This document shows, one piece after another, positions 1-7,668 of a stretch of 29,592 bases of DNA; the stretch's first letter is position 1; each line of letters begins with the position of its first letter. Position numbers and translations under genes: made by a program. Origin of the DNA: UBA9845 sp051889975 (GTDB lineage Bacteria > Bacillota > Clostridia > Christensenellales > UBA1242). Where the stretch lies: NCBI GenBank assembly GCA_051889975.1, contig JBJFDJ010000032.1, positions 1 through 29,592 on the forward strand, written 5' to 3'. A model generated the notes under the pieces. It saw only the letters and a program-made list of their open reading frames with translations. It made no database searches and was not told the DNA's origin.

Positions 1-271
1 TTTGTTTGAGCAGTGTTCCGTTTGTTGTTAAATTTACATTTAAGTTATATTTTTCCGCAATTTTTAAAATATCGTCTAAGTTTGGGTGCAAAAGTGGTTC
101 GCCCATAAGGTGCAAACAGATGTTGTCTGTAAGTGGCGAAATTTGTGTTGCAACATATTCAAATTGCTTTGTGGTCATAAAAGTTTTGTCCCTTGAATTT
201 TTTGGACAAAAACTGCAATTTAAGTTGCAAATATTTGTTATTTCAACATAAACTCTTTTGTATTTTTTCAT
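1..271 (-). CDS. Radical SAM protein, N-terminal part (runs off window)
   Basis: Reading the minus strand from an ATG at 271 gives 90 residues with no stop before the window edge, so only the N-terminus is present. It begins MKKYKRVYVEITNICNLNCSFC: residues 15-22 hold the C-x3-C-x2-C signature that binds the [4Fe-4S] cluster of radical S-adenosylmethionine enzymes. A GEP-type motif follows (LMGEPLLHPNLDDI, about residues 55-68), which in this superfamily contacts the SAM amino group, then a TTNGTLL strand. The spacing fits the MoaA/SPASM-type branch, but the substrate-determining C-terminus is outside the window, so no reaction can be assigned. No Shine-Dalgarno sequence precedes the ATG. An extended -10 lies seven bases upstream, which suggests a leaderless transcript. 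Confidence 0.85.
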   Translation of the reverse strand, partial: MKKYKRVYVEITNICNLNCSFCPKNSRDKTFMTTKQFEYVATQISPLTDNICLHLMGEPLLHPNLDDILKIAEKYNLNVNLTTNGTLLKQ

Positions 272-278
272 ATATAAA

Positions 279-287
279 ATTATATCA
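279..287 (-). promoter_or_regulatory. Extended -10 promoter element abutting the radical SAM start
   Basis: Read on the minus strand, 287-279 is TGATATAAT, a perfect TATAAT with the extended TGn. Seven bases (278-272) separate it from the ATG at 271, so transcription would start at or next to the A of the start codon. The -35 is weak (TTTAAA at a 17-base spacing). This is inferred from sequence alone. Confidence 0.6.
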
Positions 288-330
288 AAAAAGATTGTTT
301 TTTTAAACAAAAAAGATTGTTTTGTTTAAC
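287..330. repeat. Two tandem 22-bp units over the radical SAM promoter
   Basis: Units 287-308 and 309-330 match at 20 of 22 positions; the first 15 bases (AAAAAAGATTGTTTT) are identical. They sit immediately upstream of the -10 element of the radical SAM gene. The 22-bp period is about two helical turns, which would suit a pair of operator sites. A simple slippage duplication is equally possible. Confidence 0.6.
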
Positions 331-422
331 ATTTTTTATTTTTTTGCAAACAAACAAATTTTTTTAAAATATTCTTATTATTTTAAGTTTTTGCTTATAA
401 TTAATTTTCAAAATCCCACATC

Positions 423-466
423 AAAAAAAACTTTATCAACTGGGTTCACCCCAAACAGATAGAGTT
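423..466 (-). terminator. Candidate terminator downstream of degV
   Basis: On the minus strand, AACTCTATC (466-458) pairs with GATAAAGTT (437-429), nine pairs including one G-U. A T8 run follows (430-423). The 20-base loop contains a smaller hairpin, TGGG (453-450) with CCCA (444-441). It lies about 115-150 bases beyond the degV stop and is the only terminator-like structure in the 272-581 intergenic stretch. That stretch otherwise holds AT-rich sequence, the radical SAM promoter and tandem repeats. Confidence 0.45.
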
Positions 467-552
467 CTTTTTGTAATTAAATTTTAAAATTTGTATTTGT
501 GTGCATTTAAATATGCTGATTTAAGTTTTATTAAATACTTCACTATATTTTT

Positions 553-596
553 ACTAGTTTTATTTTTTCAATTGACTAGTTTTATTTTTCCAAACA
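553..596. repeat. Second pair of 22-bp tandem units, running into the end of degV
   Basis: ACTAGTTTTATTTTT occurs at 553-567 and again at 575-589, a period of 22 bases; about 18 of 22 positions match over the full units. The second unit covers the degV stop codon (582-584), so the repeat probably arose by duplicating the 3' end of the gene. Confidence 0.55.
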
Positions 597-1406
597 AGCA
601 ATGCCAACAGCACCAATACCAATGTGACTTCCAATAACTGGGCTTACAGATTGTTTTTTAAATGTTACATTAAAAATTTCTTTTGTCTTGCTTATTATTT
701 CATTTAAAAGTGGACTTTCGTGCACATAAACTATATATGCTTTTTTTACTTTGTCTTTTAGTTCGGTCAACATTTCTGATATTGCTTTTTTAACTCCCAA
801 ACATTTTTTGTGTATGGTGAGCAGTGCTTTTTTGTGCAAAATAACTGGCTTTATGTTTAACAAATTAGCCACAACGCTTTTAATTAAACTTATTCTGCCA
901 CCCCTTCGCAAATATTCCATGGTTGATGGGACAAATCTAACACTTACTTTGTTTTTTAATTCTTCGGCAAGTTTTAAAAGTTCGTTTAGCGTCATGCCTT
1001 TTTCTGCACTGTCAACAAGTTCTTCCAGCATAAGCAAAGATGCCGTTGTTGCAGATTCGGTGTCTATAACAAACACTTTGTCTTTATAATTTTCTGCAAC
1101 CATTTTGGCACAATTGTATGTTCCACTTAAAGTTTGAGTTATTGTGAGTAACAAGATTTTTGCATCTGGGTCTTCCTTTAAAGTTTGTTCAATCAAATTG
1201 ACAAAAGTATCTGGGCTTGGTTGTGTGGTCTTTGGAAAATCCTTTGATTTTTTAAGAGCTTCATAATATAGTTGCCATTCCTGTAAATTTTCGTCGTGAT
1301 AAGTTTTGTTGTCTAACATAACAGAAAGCCCTGCAACTTTTATGTTGTGCGCCTTTTTATATTCTTCTTCCACACCAAAAGTAGAATCCACTATAAAATG
1401 TATCAT
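582..1406 (-). CDS. degV: DegV family fatty-acid-binding protein (FakB-like)
   Basis: The protein has 274 residues, normal for the DegV/FakB family (about 280). FakB proteins bind a fatty acid and present it to the kinase FakA for phosphorylation and entry into phospholipid synthesis. Seen here: the N-terminal VDST (residues 6-9), TTQPSP (60-65) and SGTY (94-97), which in FakB bind the fatty-acid carboxylate, LRRGGRIS in the second domain, and a C-terminal SHIGIGAVG. The usual motif is HxGPGAxG, so the Pro is replaced by Ile. I start at 1406 rather than an in-frame ATG at 1439 because TAAAGGAGA (1419-1411) is correctly spaced before it. It lies 81 bases after the rlmCD-type gene on the same strand and probably has its own promoter. 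No fakA is in the window. Confidence 0.9.
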   Translation of the reverse strand: MIHFIVDSTFGVEEEYKKAHNIKVAGLSVMLDNKTYHDENLQEWQLYYEALKKSKDFPKTTQPSPDTFVNLIEQTLKEDPDAKILLLTITQTLSGTYNCAKMVAENYKDKVFVIDTESATTASLLMLEELVDSAEKGMTLNELLKLAEELKNKVSVRFVPSTMEYLRRGGRISLIKSVVANLLNIKPVILHKKALLTIHKKCLGVKKAISEMLTELKDKVKKAYIVYVHESPLLNEIISKTKEIFNVTFKKQSVSPVIGSHIGIGAVGIACLEK

Positions 1407-1429
1407 ATTTTCTCCTTTATTGCTGATAA

Positions 1430-1458
1430 ATACTATCAAAAATTTTTAATTTTGTAAA
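1430..1458 (-). promoter_or_regulatory. Candidate degV promoter
   Basis: On the minus strand: TTTACA (1458-1453), a 17-base spacer, then TGA-TAGTAT with TAGTAT at 1435-1430. The -35 matches at five of six positions and the -10 at four of six, with the extended TGn. It would start transcription about 15-20 bases before the degV start codon, just ahead of the ribosome binding site. Confidence 0.45.
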
Positions 1459-1487
1459 GTCCTAAATATTTATTGTATGATGTTTTA

Positions 1488-2840
1488 TTAAATTTTGTTA
1501 ACATAGTTTAAAATTGCCAAAGTTTCGACATGCTTTGTTTGTGGAAACATATCAAAAGGTTGAATTTTTTGTATTTGATATTGTTTTTCATCTGTTAAAA
1601 TATTTAAATCTCGTGCAAGCGTGCTAGGACTGCAAGAAATGTATATTATTTTTTTTGGTTTTGCGTTTAAAATGCTTTGCAAAACTTTTTTGTCACAACC
1701 CTTGCGTGGTGGGTCCAAAATAACAGTTAAGTTTTGTTTGTCTTGCATAGATAATTTGTCTAATAGTTCTGGCAAAACTTTTGCACAATCACCATTTATA
1801 TTTGTTAAATTTTCTATGTGATTTTTTTGTTTTAAAAGATTTGCAGATGTGGTTGCTGGTTTAACAATTTCTATGCCATAAACTTTTTGAGCATGCTTGC
1901 TTATCATTGCCGAAAGCAGTCCTGCGCCACTGTATGCATCAATCACAACTCCATTTTTAATTTCATCAAAAACAGCATCATAAATTTTGCTTTTTATGTG
2001 GTTGTTAACTTGCAAAAAACTTTGATTTGTTATGCTATAACTAATGCTGTTTTCGGTTATGTCAATTTGTTCCAGCCCATACACATGAACAAATTTGTTT
2101 GACAAAATTACATTGTTGTTTAACTTGTTGATATTGAGATTTAGTCCAAATTTATCAAAGTTTTGTTTAAGCAGTTCAACAAGTGTGTTTACATCTTTTA
2201 AATGGTCAGCATTTATAACAACTGTTATCAGCAATTTGTCATCAATTTCTCGCGCAACCAAATGCTTTAAAACACCACTTTTTGTTTGCTCGTCATATAT
2301 GCTTGTCTTTGTTGTTTTTAAGTATTGATTAAACACTGTGATAAGTTTGTTAATTTGACTTTTTTGCAAAATGCATTTTTCAACATCAACAATGCTGTGG
2401 CTGTTTGTTCTATACATTCCAAGTTGTCTTGTTGCAGGGTTGCAAGGCATTGCAAATTTGTTGCGATAGTTATAAGTTATATCACTTGCAACACAAGGCA
2501 AAACTTTAAAATTTATTTTTCCTATTTTTGAGATTGCATCTTGAACAATGTTTTGCTTTATTGTTAAAGTGTGTTCATAGCAAGCGTGTTGAAGTTGACA
2601 ACCACCACACTTTGCAAAATATGGGCAGGGTGGAGTGGTGCGAAATTTGCTTTGTGCATATATGTTATTTGGCTTTGCAATTAAAAAATTTTTTTTGTCA
2701 TAAATTATTGTTGCAGTTAATTTTTCACCTTTTAGCGTATATGGCAAAAACACAATTTGACCATCCACTTTTGCAACACCTTCGCCATTGCAACCATAGT
2801 TTTCAATTTGTGCGTCAATTATGTCGTTTTTTTTAATCAT
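1488..2840 (-). CDS. rlmCD: 23S rRNA (uracil-C5)-methyltransferase, RlmCD/RlmD type
   Basis: This 450-residue enzyme of the TrmA/RumA family transfers a methyl group from SAM to C5 of uridine in RNA. An N-terminal TRAM domain (about residues 1-57) is followed by an iron-sulfur cysteine set, C72, C78, C81 and C156, as in E. coli RlmD. The Rossmann SAM site is DAYSGAGLLS (301-310). FLQVN (275-279), DPPRKG (376-381) and the catalytic nucleophile C403 in ISCSPSTLARD are all present, as is the general-base Glu in HVETLA (E439). Gram-positive bacteria usually have one enzyme (RlmCD) for both 23S sites, hence the symbol; a tRNA target cannot be excluded. The start has AAAGGAAC upstream, inside the end of the preceding hydrolase gene, whose stop lies two bases away, so the two are probably co-transcribed. 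Confidence 0.9.
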   Translation of the reverse strand: MIKKNDIIDAQIENYGCNGEGVAKVDGQIVFLPYTLKGEKLTATIIYDKKNFLIAKPNNIYAQSKFRTTPPCPYFAKCGGCQLQHACYEHTLTIKQNIVQDAISKIGKINFKVLPCVASDITYNYRNKFAMPCNPATRQLGMYRTNSHSIVDVEKCILQKSQINKLITVFNQYLKTTKTSIYDEQTKSGVLKHLVAREIDDKLLITVVINADHLKDVNTLVELLKQNFDKFGLNLNINKLNNNVILSNKFVHVYGLEQIDITENSISYSITNQSFLQVNNHIKSKIYDAVFDEIKNGVVIDAYSGAGLLSAMISKHAQKVYGIEIVKPATTSANLLKQKNHIENLTNINGDCAKVLPELLDKLSMQDKQNLTVILDPPRKGCDKKVLQSILNAKPKKIIYISCSPSTLARDLNILTDEKQYQIQKIQPFDMFPQTKHVETLAILNYVNKI

Positions 2841-2842
2841 TT

Positions 2843-3763
2843 TTATTTGTTCCTTTGTTTATCAAAAAAAATTGTCAATCTTTCACAAGCTTCTTTGCTA
2901 CTTTTAAGTTTTGGCAAGTTTAAAAATGCATGCACACCATCTCGTCTGTTTTTTTCAAAGCATAAATAATCATGTTCTATATTATTATAAGACAATAGTT
3001 TTTCAAAAATGTTTGATTGATAATTTAATTTGTCAACTTTGCCAGAAGTCATAAAGCAAGGTGGATAATTTTTTGTGACATAACTTGTTGGGCTTATTTC
3101 TTTGCAAAGTTTTGGCAGGTTTTTTGTGCTGATTTTTAAATATTCATAAAACTCATTTAAAATTGGAGAAGGGTCTATTTGCAAGTTGTTAAAATCATAA
3201 ACGCCATAATAAAGCCCCAAAGCCTTGATTTTGATGTTTAAATTTAATTTGCCACTGGTTAACTTTCCTGCAATCAAACTAACCAAATGCGCACCTGCGC
3301 TGTCGCCTATCATAAATGTTTTGTTTAAATCGGCACAAATAAAATTTTTATCATCCAAAAATATTTTGTTGTTTTGCTCAAAGTGTTTTATGGCTCTTAT
3401 GCAGTCTAAAAAAACAACTCGCATACTAACTTTTGGCACAAGCCTGTAATTTATGTTTACGCAAATATAACCTTGTTGGGCAAATTTTGATAGATAATCG
3501 TTGTAGCCATATTTATCGCCACCACACCAACTGCCACCATGGGCATAAAAGATAACAGGCAAATTGCCCGTTTTGTTTGTTGGATATATCAAGTCATATT
3601 TTTGCAACTTGTTTTTGCCATAAGAAATGTCTGTTTGTATTTTAACAAATGGTTTTTCGTGGTTGTGAGTTACAAGTTTTAATCCAATATTAGTCAACAG
3701 TTTTGAATATGCAATTTTTAATTTTCTTATGTCTTTGTTTATTGCCTTAAAAACCTTGTCCAT
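2843..3763 (-). CDS. Alpha/beta hydrolase (carboxylesterase/HSL-like)
   Basis: The protein has 306 residues and is of the HSL/carboxylesterase-like alpha/beta hydrolase type. The oxyanion-hole motif HGG is at 75-77, the nucleophile elbow GDSAG at 153-157 (S155), the acid is probably D244 (SGKVD) and the base H278 (DGVHAF), so the catalytic triad looks complete. Such enzymes cleave small acyl or aryl esters; the substrate is not predictable. No signal peptide is seen, so it is probably cytoplasmic. I start at 3763 rather than the upstream in-frame ATG (3793) because AAAAGGAGAAGATT directly precedes it. It is divergent from rpoB and ends two bases before the methyltransferase gene. This position is normally taken by rplL in Bacillota. 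Confidence 0.85.
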   Translation of the reverse strand: MDKVFKAINKDIRKLKIAYSKLLTNIGLKLVTHNHEKPFVKIQTDISYGKNKLQKYDLIYPTNKTGNLPVIFYAHGGSWCGGDKYGYNDYLSKFAQQGYICVNINYRLVPKVSMRVVFLDCIRAIKHFEQNNKIFLDDKNFICADLNKTFMIGDSAGAHLVSLIAGKLTSGKLNLNIKIKALGLYYGVYDFNNLQIDPSPILNEFYEYLKISTKNLPKLCKEISPTSYVTKNYPPCFMTSGKVDKLNYQSNIFEKLLSYNNIEHDYLCFEKNRRDGVHAFLNLPKLKSSKEACERLTIFFDKQRNK

Positions 3764-3823
3764 AATCTTCTCCTTTTGTCTTATTTTGCGCAAAAAAATA
3801 ATTTAATTTATTTAAAATAATTG

Positions 3824-3853
3824 TTGACTTTGCGGGTTTGGTTGTGATATCAT
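3824..3853 (+). promoter_or_regulatory. rpoBC promoter
   Basis: TTGACT (3824-3829), an 18-base spacer, then TGa-TATCAT with TATCAT at 3848-3853. Both hexamers match at five of six positions and the -10 is extended. Transcription would start near 3860, giving a leader of about 125 bases before rpoB. A dedicated promoter is expected because rplJL does not precede rpoB here. Confidence 0.75.
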
Positions 3854-3866
3854 ATTAACAAACTAT

Positions 3867-3904
3867 GCGTTGTAAAAACTTTTTGCACGCACATTTTACA
3901 AAGC
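3867..3904 (+). promoter_or_regulatory. Hairpin in the rpoB leader
   Basis: TTGTAAAA (3870-3877) and TTTTACAA (3894-3901) are exact reverse complements. After one mismatch the stem extends with GC (3867-3868) and GC (3903-3904). It lies about 10 bases after the predicted start of transcription and has no T run, so it is not a simple terminator. It could be a regulatory stem or an mRNA-stabilising 5' hairpin. Confidence 0.45.
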
Positions 3905-3985
3905 TATATGATATTTTATCAAATATTTTTGTAAAAAACAACAGAATAAACATCTATATTTTTATTTGTAAGGAGAATTGAGTCA

Positions 3986-6900
3986 ATGCAAAACACTCTC
4001 AAAATTAAAAAGGTTAAGTATGGAAATGCAGAAAGATACAGTTTCGCAAAAATAGATGAAACAGTTGAACCACCTTACCTTTTAGAAATCCAAAAGAAGC
4101 CTTATCAAGACTTCCTTAAAAAAGGTATTGGGGAGGTGCTTGACGAATATTCGCCTATCGTAGATTATAGTGACAAAGCAGAACTATACTTTACAGGTTA
4201 TAGCATTGGTGACAAACCAAAATATACAAAAGAAGAATGCAGAAGGTCAAGACAAAACTATACAATACCACTTAAAGTTAACGCCAGACTTGTTATAAAA
4301 GAAACAGGTGAAGTTATTGAGCAAGAAGTGTTTATGGGTGACATTCCACTTATGAGTGAAGAAGGTTACTTTATTGTTAATGGCGTTGAAAGAGTTATCA
4401 TCAGCCAAGTTATAAAAAGTGCTTCTGTATACTTTGACAAAGTTATTGACAAAACAGGTAAAAACATCATAACTGCAACTTTGCACTCTCCACGTGGCAC
4501 AAGATTTAGCGTTGAGCAAAATCACAATGACACATTAAAAGTTATCATAAATGCAAACAGCAAAGTTAGCGCAGGTGTGTTTTTAAAAGCTTGTGGATTT
4601 TCAAATGAAAGCATTTTGGAGTTGTTTGACAATGACCCAATTATCAAAAACACTTTGGATAAAGAACCACAAACAACCGAAGAAGAAAGTTTAATTGAAA
4701 TTGCAAAGAGAACACGCCCAAGCGAAGTTCCAAGCGCAGAGGCAACAAAACAATATTTGTATGACACTTTCTTTTCAAATCAATATTACAATTTTGGCGA
4801 AGTTGGTCGTTACAAATTTAACAAAAAACTTTCTATTGCAAGCCGTATTGCAGGCAAAGTTTCTGCCGAAGACATAAAGATTGGCGAAAACACTGTGGTT
4901 AAAAAAGGCGAAGTTATTGCTGAAGATGTTGCATGGAACATTCAAAACGCTGGCATAAATGAAGTTAGAATTATGCACAACGGTCAGCCACACAAAATCA
5001 TTGGCAATGCTCGTGTTGACCTTGCAAAAGTTATCAGTTGCAATCCACAAGAGCTTGGCATTGAAGAAATGGTTTACTATCCACTTCTCAGCCAAATACT
5101 TAAAGAAAACAGAACAAAAGAAAAACGTCTTGAAGCAATAAGAAAAAATGCAAAAGAACTTGTTACAACTCACCTCACCATAGAAGATATCATTGCATCA
5201 ATTAGTTACATCAGAGATTTGGATATGGGCCTTGGCGAAGTTGACAACATCGACCACTTGGCAAACAGAAGAATTTGCAGTGTTGGTGAACTTTTGCAAA
5301 ATGAATTTAGAAAGGGTGTTGCAAAGTTAAGAGATAATATACGCGAAAATATGCAAAGCCATGAACTCAGCGAAATTTCTCCAAGTTCACTTATCAACGC
5401 ACGACCAGTTAACAAATATCTTCGTGACTTTTTGTCTAGTGGACAACTTTCACAAATCACCGAAGACTTTAACCCAGCATCTTGCCTTACAAACAAGCGT
5501 AGATTGTCTGCCGTTGGTCCTGGTGGTATTAAAAAGGAAAGAGCAAGTGCAGAAGTTCGTGATATTCACTATTCTCACTATGGTAGAATTTGTGCAATTG
5601 AAACCCCAGAAGGTCAAAGCATTGGTCTTGTTAATGGATTGGCGGCATATGCAAAAATAAACAAATATGGCTTTATCACAACACCTTACAGAAGAGTTGT
5701 TGATGGCAAAGTTACAGATGAAATTGTTTATTTGATGGCTGATGAAGAAGAAAAATACTTTATCGCACAGGCAACCGAACCATTAAATGATGACAGAACA
5801 TTTAAAAACTCAAAAGTAGTTTGCCGTAAAAAAGGCGCATTTGAAAATGTTAGCCCTGCAAATATTTCATTTATTGATGTTTCTCCAAGACAATTTATTT
5901 CTGCTCAAACATCATTAATTCCTTTCCTTGACAACGATGATACAGTTCGTGCACTTACGGGTAGCAACATGCAACGTCAAGCAGTTCCACTTTTAAAGGC
6001 AGATAGCCCTATTGTTGGAACAGGTATGGAACACAAAATTGCCATGGATAGTGGTGCAATGGTTGTTTCTAACGTTGATGGCGTTGTTGACTATGTTGAC
6101 GCAAGAGAAATCAGAGTTAAAACAAATGACGATGTTGTTACATTTAAGTTGACAAAATTCCAAAAGACAAACAAAGAGACTTGTTACAATCAAAAACCAA
6201 ATGTTGTAAAAGGTCAACATGTAAAAGTTGGTGATGTGCTTGCCGATGGTTACAGCACACAAAATGGCGAACTTGCCCTTGGCAAAAATGTTACAATTGC
6301 ATTTATGAACTGGGAAGGTTACAACTACGAAGATGCTATTTTGTTAAATGAAAAATTGGTTAAAGATGACACATTTACTTCAATTGCTTTAACAACAGAA
6401 GAATGTGCTGTTCGTTCTACAAAACTTGGGGATGAAGAAATCACAAGAGATATTCCAAATGCACCAGAAGAATTGCTTCGCAACCTTGACGAAAATGGTA
6501 TTGTTAGAGTTGGTGCCGAAGTTAGACCTGGTGATTATCTTGTTGGAAAGGTTACACCAAAGGGCGAAACAGAACTAACACCAGAAGAAAGATTGCTTCG
6601 TGCAATTTTTGGTGAAAAAGCAAGAGAAGTTAGAGACAATTCGCTTAAAGTTCCTCATGGAGAAAGTGGCATTGTTGTTGATGTTCAGGTGTTCAGTCGC
6701 AAAAATCACGACGAACTTGATGCAGGTGTAAATCAACTTGTTAAAGTTTACATTGCCAAAAAGAGAAAGATTTCTATTGGTGACAAAATGGCAGGTCGTC
6801 ACGGTAACAAAGGTTGCGTTTCACGCATTTTGCCAGAAGCAGATATGCCATTTATGGCAAATGGTCAACCAGTTGATGTTGTGCTTAACCCTTTGGGCGT

Positions 6901-7651
6901 TCCATCTCGTATGAACATTGGTCAGGTTTTGGAAGTTCACCTTGGTTTGATTGCAAAAACACTTGGTTGGAAGGTTGCAACGCCAGACTTTAATGGTTGC
7001 AAAGAAAGTGATATTGCAACAATGCTAAAAGAAAACAACTTGCCAGAAGATGGCAAAGTTCAGTTGTTTGACGGCAGAACAGGTGAAGCCTTTGAAAACA
7101 AGGTTACTGTTGGCGTGATGTATATGATTAAACTTGAACACATGTCAGAAACAAAAATTCACGCTCGTTCTATTGGAAGTTACGCTCTTGTAACTCGTCA
7201 GCCATTGGGTGGAAAAGCAATGTTTGGTGGACAGAGATTTGGTGAAATGGAAGTTTGGGCACTTGAAGCTTATGGTGCAAGCCATTTGTTGCAAGAAATG
7301 ATAACTGTTAAATCAGATGATGTTCAAGGCAGAACAAAAACTTATGAAAGCATTGTTAGGGGCGAACCTATTGCCGAACCTGGCATTCCAGAAAGCTTTA
7401 AAGTTGCAGTTAAAGAATTCCAATCTATTGGTTTAGATGTTAAAATTTTAACCGAAGATAACAAGGAATTGAGCATTAATGAATTTGCACCAGAAGAATC
7501 ACCTGTTGCAAAAGGCATTGAAACAGAACTTGCCGACATTGATTTAGACAACACAGAAACAACAGAAACAATTTTTGAAGACAATACAAACAGTGATATT
7601 ACAGAAGATATGTTTGATGATGATGCATTGTTTGACGATTTTGATGAATAA
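3986..7651 (+). CDS. rpoB: RNA polymerase beta subunit
   Basis: The protein has 1221 residues, close to the usual Gram-positive length of about 1180-1200, plus an acidic tail of about 40 residues (about 1180-1221, rich in Asp/Glu/Thr). It forms the catalytic core with beta'. Conserved blocks include RGTRF, the rifampicin-site cluster (residues 482-515), EVRDIHYSHYGR, ETPEG, GxNxxVAFMxWEGYNYEDAI, KMAGRHGNKG and the C-terminal GGQRFGEMEVWALEAYGA. The rifamycin pocket is unusual. Against E. coli numbering, S509 is Gly, F514 Ile, M515 Thr, D516 Glu (E493), H526 Asn (N503), N568 Ser (S545) and I572 Val (V549). Q513, R529 and S531 are kept. AAGGAG (3970-3975) precedes the ATG. It is followed by rpoC after 17 bases. 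Confidence 0.98.
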   Translation: MQNTLKIKKVKYGNAERYSFAKIDETVEPPYLLEIQKKPYQDFLKKGIGEVLDEYSPIVDYSDKAELYFTGYSIGDKPKYTKEECRRSRQNYTIPLKVNARLVIKETGEVIEQEVFMGDIPLMSEEGYFIVNGVERVIISQVIKSASVYFDKVIDKTGKNIITATLHSPRGTRFSVEQNHNDTLKVIINANSKVSAGVFLKACGFSNESILELFDNDPIIKNTLDKEPQTTEEESLIEIAKRTRPSEVPSAEATKQYLYDTFFSNQYYNFGEVGRYKFNKKLSIASRIAGKVSAEDIKIGENTVVKKGEVIAEDVAWNIQNAGINEVRIMHNGQPHKIIGNARVDLAKVISCNPQELGIEEMVYYPLLSQILKENRTKEKRLEAIRKNAKELVTTHLTIEDIIASISYIRDLDMGLGEVDNIDHLANRRICSVGELLQNEFRKGVAKLRDNIRENMQSHELSEISPSSLINARPVNKYLRDFLSSGQLSQITEDFNPASCLTNKRRLSAVGPGGIKKERASAEVRDIHYSHYGRICAIETPEGQSIGLVNGLAAYAKINKYGFITTPYRRVVDGKVTDEIVYLMADEEEKYFIAQATEPLNDDRTFKNSKVVCRKKGAFENVSPANISFIDVSPRQFISAQTSLIPFLDNDDTVRALTGSNMQRQAVPLLKADSPIVGTGMEHKIAMDSGAMVVSNVDGVVDYVDAREIRVKTNDDVVTFKLTKFQKTNKETCYNQKPNVVKGQHVKVGDVLADGYSTQNGELALGKNVTIAFMNWEGYNYEDAILLNEKLVKDDTFTSIALTTEECAVRSTKLGDEEITRDIPNAPEELLRNLDENGIVRVGAEVRPGDYLVGKVTPKGETELTPEERLLRAIFGEKAREVRDNSLKVPHGESGIVVDVQVFSRKNHDELDAGVNQLVKVYIAKKRKISIGDKMAGRHGNKGCVSRILPEADMPFMANGQPVDVVLNPLGVPSRMNIGQVLEVHLGLIAKTLGWKVATPDFNGCKESDIATMLKENNLPEDGKVQLFDGRTGEAFENKVTVGVMYMIKLEHMSETKIHARSIGSYALVTRQPLGGKAMFGGQRFGEMEVWALEAYGASHLLQEMITVKSDDVQGRTKTYESIVRGEPIAEPGIPESFKVAVKEFQSIGLDVKILTEDNKELSINEFAPEESPVAKGIETELADIDLDNTETTETIFEDNTNSDITEDMFDDDALFDDFDE

Positions 7652-7668
7652 TATAGGAGATAAAGCGA

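Noticed and set aside
441..453. TGGGTTCACCCCA as a tRNA T-arm remnant
   Set aside because: No acceptor, anticodon or D arm can be found around it; it is the loop hairpin of the candidate degV terminator.
751..1089. Plus-strand open frame opposite degV, and similar frames opposite the methyltransferase, rpoB, rpoC and addAB
   Set aside because: Shadows of conserved genes on the other strand, without ribosome binding sites or recognisable domains.
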